From Periconia sp. R9002 (lineage: Eukaryota > Ascomycota > Dothideomycetes > Pleosporales > Periconiaceae), in NCBI GenBank assembly GCA_023627715.1, contig JAMAHW010000049.1:62001-126000 (forward strand): DNA of 64,000 nucleotides, given 5' to 3'. The translations under genes were made by a program, and so were the position numbers. The notes under the pieces were generated by a model. That model ran no database searches. It saw only the letters and a list, made by a program, of their open reading frames with translations, and had not been told where the DNA came from. Shown here one piece after another: positions 59,200 through 64,000 of the stretch; the stretch's first letter is position 1, and each line of letters starts with the position of its first letter.

Positions 59200-60417
59200 C
59201 TAGAACATGTTGGAACCATTGTCAACGATATCCTGGAACTCCTTGCGGCGGCTGCGAGCTAGACGCTTCTCAGGAGCGATGTCGCCAGAGCCGATGAAGT
59301 CGTACGTGAACTCGAGTTTGACTCCCAGATCAAAGAATCCGTCCAAGCATTCAGAAAGGACGGACTGACCCTCCACATCCTCAGCATCGACAGTGTCATG
59401 CCAGTACACCTTGACCTCTTTCAGATAGGGTGCCTGTCTCAGAATCGCCAACACCTTACCGATTCGTATAGTGCGAAAGAAAGGAAACATGCTAGTGATG
59501 GTTTCGTCTTTTTGTGCACGGAGCCACGTGGTATCCCAGACTATGATGATTTTTGCCTCGGTCATGGTCGTGAGGATAGAGGATGATGCGTCAGCGATTT
59601 CGTCCAAGACTACCTCGAAAAAGCTGGTATGGCGGAAACTTGCCGTGACATCGATCGCGAGCCCGGAAGCGCCAAGCCAAGTTTCCACTTCCTCCTTGAG
59701 ATGCTTGTTGATAGAGAGTAGTGCTGGCGGAGGCGGCACTTTGGTGACCTGGATGAACTTGGGCACGTGACGCCACTTGGTATGAGGTACGATAATGTCT
59801 CGGCCCTCGTCCTCCTCTTCCTCATCGTCGTCCTCAGCATCTCCTCCTTCCTCTTGCTCATTGTCCTCATCATCATCTTGTACCTCTTCGTTGTCATCCT
59901 CTACTTCCATTTCGTCCTCTTCACTGTCGTCCTCTGCTTCCATTTCGTCCCCCTCGTTGTCAGCCTCTAGCTCCATCTCTTCCTCTTCGTTGTCATGGTC
60001 GTCGGCGATAGGGGGCTGTACGTCATGCGCATAGTATACGGCATGTGGGACAGGTTTCCAAGGATAAGCCGCCACGTATTCAGCGATCTGCGCCTCGACA
60101 TCCTTGCGTTCAAGCCACTGCCTCAGAAGGTACTTCGCCTTGAATCCGCGAGCGCAGTACAGCTCGAAGATACGGTAGCGAAGCTCGAGTGGGAGTTCCA
60201 TCAGGAAGCTGCGATCGTTGGCCGCGGCATCGTTGATTGCAGTGGTGGACTTTTGGTGGAGTGGGAGTTCCATCAGGAAGCCGCGATCGTTGGCCGCGGC
60301 ATCGGTGACTGCAGTAGTGGATTTTGGGGAACATTCAACGACGAGTGAGCTTGGCGATCCGGCCCTGGAAGAGTTGAGTAAGTTTCCCATGGCGCCGCAA
60401 GGCCAACGCGGTGGCAC
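59200..60417 (-). CDS. F-box-like protein with long acidic tract and internal duplication
   Basis: 405 residues, no intron required. Residues ~72-90 (LPLELRYRIFELYC) look like the core of an F-box, the Skp1-binding motif of SCF ubiquitin-ligase adaptors. Just before it, about 24 residues (KSTTA...FLMELPL) occur twice in tandem, matching a 72-bp DNA duplication at 60187-60330, so the first Leu-Pro-Leu is a broken F-box copy. Residues ~150-210 are almost pure Asp/Glu. The C-terminal 200 residues (from TKWRHVPKFIQVTKVPPPPALL) resemble the substrate side of many fungal F-box-like proteins, with no named domain. The acidic tract could be an interaction or nuclear-localising region; that is inference. 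A start at Met10 is possible. Target unknown. Confidence 0.75.
   Translation of the reverse strand: MPPRWPCGAMGNLLNSSRAGSPSSLVVECSPKSTTAVTDAAANDRGFLMELPLHQKSTTAINDAAANDRSFLMELPLELRYRIFELYCARGFKAKYLLRQWLERKDVEAQIAEYVAAYPWKPVPHAVYYAHDVQPPIADDHDNEEEEMELEADNEGDEMEAEDDSEEDEMEVEDDNEEVQDDDEDNEQEEGGDAEDDDEEEEDEGRDIIVPHTKWRHVPKFIQVTKVPPPPALLSINKHLKEEVETWLGASGLAIDVTASFRHTSFFEVVLDEIADASSSILTTMTEAKIIIVWDTTWLRAQKDETITSMFPFFRTIRIGKVLAILRQAPYLKEVKVYWHDTVDAEDVEGQSVLSECLDGFFDLGVKLEFTYDFIGSGDIAPEKRLARSRRKEFQDIVDNGSNMF
60187..60330 (-). repeat. 72-bp in-frame tandem duplication
   Basis: Two near-identical 72-bp copies, 24 codons each, within the F-box-like gene. The low divergence points to a recent event. Confidence 0.85.
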
Positions 60418-61349
60418 GCTACACTGTAGAGACGTCAGTGGGTAGGTTTGGAAGTAGGATTAGAGGGGAAGGTACATGAAAATTTGGTAAGCGTGAGGTT
60501 CAGAATGGTTGCCTGCTGGCGTGCTGGTTGGTGGTAGAAGTAGCCCTGTTGGTGGGGGTTGAGGGTTGAAGGCGCGGGGTGGAAGTAGGTGGAAGAAGGT
60601 AGGTTGCCTAAAAGGTAAGAGAGTAAGGCGCGTTACCAACGGGCTGGGTGGTTGCGCCCTGTCACGTGTTAAGATATCCCTCACTCACCAAACGGGCCAG
60701 TGAAAACACTTTTTGTAAAGCAGTCGCTTACTTAAACGGATTCTTAAGTATGTGCCAATATTGTAGGTTAAACAATAATGTATTTCACAAGAACACTACA
60801 CTGGTATTTTAATTACTCTAGGAAGACTCTCATCTCAAGAACAAACGTCCTCAAAGAGTTGTATGCATGTGTGGTGTCGTATCAGGCACCTACCTGCACT
60901 CGATATGCGACAGGGGTTGTATTTACTAACCGACTTCGGTTAGCTGATCTTACTTTTGCAGCAAGTACGAACGAAACCCACCATCACGGCTGGAAAGGCT
61001 GAAAGTATGTTGCGCATAAATGAGTAAGCGGTAGTAATAAGAGAAACAATTGATCCAATATGTCTACATTTGCTGCATCGACGGAAAAGACTCCGACGCC
61101 TGGTCAGCATGTATCACGTACAACGAATCGATGTGCGATCGCACAACATCGTACCTAAGACCCATAAATCAGGCAACGGAAACCTTGCTTACGCCCCGGA
61201 AAACACCATTTATAGCATGGTGAACAGACAGTTTTACTCTATCAATTTGTCAGCTCACGATGTGCTACCTTGTATTTAATGTCTTTGAATCGCCTTGAAT
61301 TCCTACACCAAGCACGACAAGCCTGATAGATACTCCTCACCAAGACAAC
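60418..61349. other. intergenic, no gene seen
   Basis: Divergent promoter region between the F-box-like gene and the FAXC-like gene. Only short open frames. Confidence 0.55.
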
Positions 61350-62132
61350 ATGACTACCCAACAAGCCCACCAACTCATACTATTTCGCGGCATAGACGAT
61401 GCCGGCGAGTTTACATGGTCTCCCTTCGTCGCCAAACTTGAATGCCGCTTGCGCATCTCCAAAGCGCCCTACACGCGCGAAATCGGATCGGCTTTGAACG
61501 GGCCAAGGAAGAAGATCCCCTATCTCGACTTGAAAACCCCAGACGGAGAAACCATCCAACTCTCCGACTCGACCTGGATAACCAAGGACCTGATCAAGAG
61601 AGGGATTCTCCCCGACCTCAACGCCCATCTGAGCCCTACCCAAAACGCCGTGGATATAGCGGTTCGCGCAATGCTGGAAGAGAAGCTGTTCTTCCTTCAA
61701 TCGTACGAGCGCTGGATCGTGAATTTTGAAATCTTCCGGGACAAAATCTTTGCTTCTATACCGTTTCCCCAGCGCAACGTGGTGGGCGAAAACGCGAAGG
61801 AAAACATCGTTCGCAAGCTGGACCTCCAAGGCGTAGGCCGCTACACGTACGCCGAGATACGGGAATTGATTGCGGAGATTTGGATAGCGATTGATGCGCT
61901 GCTGCAAGAATCAAAAGCCAAGGCAGGGCCGGGAGAGTGCTTTTGGTTGCTGGGGGGATCGGAGCCATCGGAGGCTGATGCGACGGTGTTTGGGTTTTCG
62001 GTCAGCTCGCAGCGGTGTAAGGCAGGTCCTGAGAGTATGGAATTGGTAAGGACGAAGTATCCCGTTGTTTTGGAGTATGCCCGTCGCATCCAGGAGAAAT
62101 ATTTCAAGGACTATGCGCCGTTTGATGCGTAA
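61350..62132 (+). CDS. FAXC/metaxin-type glutathione S-transferase-like protein
   Basis: 260 residues, one exon. The N-terminal ~85 residues form a thioredoxin-like fold with WSPFVAKLECRLR in place of a classical GST active site, then KKIPYLDL (cis-Pro loop) and LSDSTWITKDL, the pattern of failed-axon-connections (FAXC) and metaxin-like GSTs. The C-terminal half is helical and ends in the conserved GSEPSEADATVFGF motif of GST C-terminal domains. In fungi such genes are common and often stress- or detoxification-associated. Whether this one conjugates glutathione is not known; the Cys in KLEC is a possible redox residue. The start is fixed by the short N-terminus before the first beta strand. 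Confidence 0.85.
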   Translation: MTTQQAHQLILFRGIDDAGEFTWSPFVAKLECRLRISKAPYTREIGSALNGPRKKIPYLDLKTPDGETIQLSDSTWITKDLIKRGILPDLNAHLSPTQNAVDIAVRAMLEEKLFFLQSYERWIVNFEIFRDKIFASIPFPQRNVVGENAKENIVRKLDLQGVGRYTYAEIRELIAEIWIAIDALLQESKAKAGPGECFWLLGGSEPSEADATVFGFSVSSQRCKAGPESMELVRTKYPVVLEYARRIQEKYFKDYAPFDA

Positions 62133-62381
62133 ATCGGCCGCACGTTGGATTGGTTAAACGATGCATGTTGCCTGATTTTCGTCAGTCAATATAGAAATAG
62201 AATTAGTTCACCAAAGTGTTTATCACCGAAAATCTCAATTTCACCCCTTTGGCAAGTCACCCATACACAACTCCCTTTCCCTTGGCGAGACGTTCCTGTG
62301 CATTTAAAACTCACTTCATCACGATGCACAACTGCATCTCACCTACCTCCGTAACTTCCCATCAACCATCACCCAACAACA

Positions 62382-62931
62382 ATGAATCTTCGCTTTGCCT
62401 TCCTCGTTATCTCCACGCCACTCGTCTCCGCCTGGACGAACATGCTGTCTCCTCGGAGAGACGCAGCCCCAGCCAACATGTCCATCTCTACAAACGCCAC
62501 ATCTCCCACGGAACTTCCCCTTACCCCCGCCCCCGTCCCTGTGAACGGATCCGCAACAACCGACGTCTTGTATTCGAACAACACCGTCAATGTCGCTGCC
62601 ACCGATGCCAACGACGTGCAGACCACCGATGCCGGCCGGTGCGACAAGAAATGCGCCGACGATTGGATGAAGTGCGTTCAGGTGAGTAAACCAGCTCTTG
62701 CAGCTCCTTCCAAGGGATCCCAAATGCATCCCTCGTCAGATCGCTATCGGAAACTAATATTCGGTAGCATAGGTGCTGGGCGTATGAGTGGGGATGCCCC
62801 AAGGTCTGCATGTACACCATTTGCGAGGTTGGACCTAATGTAAGTTCTCTGAAACCGAAGAGTTGAATGGAAGGGTGAGTTTTGGTGCCAATAAGTTTCA
62901 TAGGAGTGCGGTGGGTGCCAGTGGTGTTAGA
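62382..62931 (+). CDS. small secreted cysteine-rich protein, three exons
   Basis: Exons 62382-62681, 62768-62839 and 62905-62931 give 132 residues. Introns of 86 nt (GTGAGT...CTAAT...GTAG) and 65 nt (GTAAGT...CATAG) keep frame; the last exon is only nine codons including the stop. Residues 1-18 are a clear signal peptide. The middle is Thr/Ala/Pro-rich with several N-glycosylation sites. The C-terminal ~47 residues hold ten cysteines, with WAYEWGCPKVCMYTICEVGPN across exon 2 and ECGGCQWC at the end, implying up to five disulfides. Without splicing the cysteine-rich tail is invisible. This layout is that of many fungal secreted effectors or surface proteins; no family is recognised and no activity is claimed. 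An alternative acceptor 5 nt downstream breaks the frame. Confidence 0.82.
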
Positions 62932-64000
62932 TATACCGTTAATCGGGGGTCGGCGAACTTTGGTGTTGCAACCGGATACACCGAGGAACTGATTGCATTG
63001 CGGATGGTGTGAGATGTCAGGCTTTCGGAATTTGCGACATCGAGGCCAGAAAATCTATCAGCTTAGGTTACACCCTGCCGTTCATGTATATGTAGGTATG
63101 GACCCTAGATGTTCTTGATAGGATATTTCATAAACGCAATCAAACCGAGCGACTGAACATGTTCCCCACTGGACATCCGTTCTTACTTGTATACGCTGGA
63201 CTGTATGTCTGGAAGTTGTCGACGAGCCTTGTCCGTGATCAATCCTCAGATAATCAAAAGGAAGTTGTCAGGATTAGTAATTCATGATTATGGAATGCGG
63301 AGAAGGGGAAGAACGCATATGCTGGAATATACCCGCGCCGTGACCCAGCGTACACATACAAGCACCCACCTGTTCTCCCCACAGCAAACGTCCGAGCACC
63401 ACTTGGATGCGAGAAAAGCGAGCAATCGACCTTTTTGTACATACGTGCGTACGCAAATCATCATCAGGCTCGGACAGGAAGGCGATGGATTTCCATGTGG
63501 CCCGAGCGAGTGGCATGACATCAAAGCTACATGCTTGGCACCCCGCTAGAAACAAAAAAAACAGGCCGGGGGCGGGCCAACTGGGGTATGCGGGGATCCC
63601 AAACCCCATCATCATCACAAATTTCACACCGTCACGCCTCCATGCCTCCAAACTCGCCGACCTTCCACCCGTGCCGTTTTTCATCCTCTTTCTTCATGCC
63701 GCAGAAAATATCACAATTGCAACAATCGCACGTAAACACGCACAGAAGTGTCGATCGTGCTTCTCTCGATTCTGATACATCTGGCATTCCCCCAGTCACA
63801 TTCGCTAACACCGATCGAATTCCTTGTCAAACCGTTGCGTTCGTTCGCCAAGTGGGCGGATTTCCCCGGTCAGCATGGCAATTCAGCCGCTGACGTCCGC
63901 GTGTTCCTCGTTGTGGGGAGACCCCATGTCCCGGTCTTTTACCCTCCCGCTTTTCCGCCTTCTTTGTTTGCAAACGTCCGCGGATCAGGTCCATGGGACG
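62932..64000. other. terminal interval without a supported gene
   Basis: Several overlapping open frames of about 100-130 codons occur from 63190 to 63900 on both strands. None has a domain or convincing start, so I call none. Confidence 0.5.

Noticed and set aside
59795..60034. Ser-rich plus-strand open frame
   Set aside because: It is the antisense shadow of the acidic tract of the F-box-like gene.

Overview
This is a filamentous ascomycete window, probably a Dothideomycete. The evidence is short introns (46-130 nt) with GTRAGT donors and CTAAC/CTGAC branch sites, pyrimidine-rich leaders, a Zn(II)2Cys6 regulator, an NDT80/VIB-1-type regulator, a DUF7702-type membrane protein and a CBS enzyme without a haem domain. 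A 10-base N gap lies inside one intron. Gene models below were spliced by eye; frames were checked across each junction.

Layout. 0-2 kb is gene-free and rich in microsatellites. 2.0-3.5 kb (-) holds a conserved fungal protein of unknown function, followed by about 4 kb with no gene. 7.7-11.1 kb holds a divergent pair: a secreted FrsA/Ayg1-like hydrolase (-) and a Zn-cluster regulator (+). 11.1-19.4 kb has no gene I can support. 19.4-23.0 kb is a four-exon VIB-1-like gene with a 10-nt first coding exon and two very long introns. 24.8-25.7 kb encodes the SRP receptor beta subunit and 27.3-29.1 kb cystathionine beta-synthase. 47.1-52.5 kb has an NADPH-dependent reductase (-), a Gly/Arg-rich conserved protein (-) and a DUF7702-like membrane protein (+). 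59.2-62.9 kb has an F-box-like acidic protein (-), a FAXC/GST-like protein (+) and a three-exon secreted cysteine-rich protein (+).

The exceptional content is two tandem arrays, at about 29.3-46.7 kb (57 units by hand count) and 52.6-58.9 kb (21 units plus a remnant). All units point the same way, with a period of about 280-300 bp. Each unit has a TATAAATA box, usually centred in a small palindrome (GGTAT-AA-ATACC). Next come a CT-rich initiator tract ending near CACAC, an A-rich stretch, a conserved block around CATGxTTCTTxxTTTCGA, and, in most units, a perfect or near-perfect stem-loop. The stem sequence changes between units while pairing is kept, and G-U pairs favour the + strand as the RNA. 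A CACRTG element often lies 20-45 bp upstream of the TATA box. The units are strongly diverged from each other, yet promoter and hairpin persist. I read them as about 78 small, independently promoted, structured RNA genes, or possibly genes for very short hydrophobic peptides. I know of no described family that matches. Three ordinary genes separate the two arrays, and small insertions flanked by direct repeats interrupt them.
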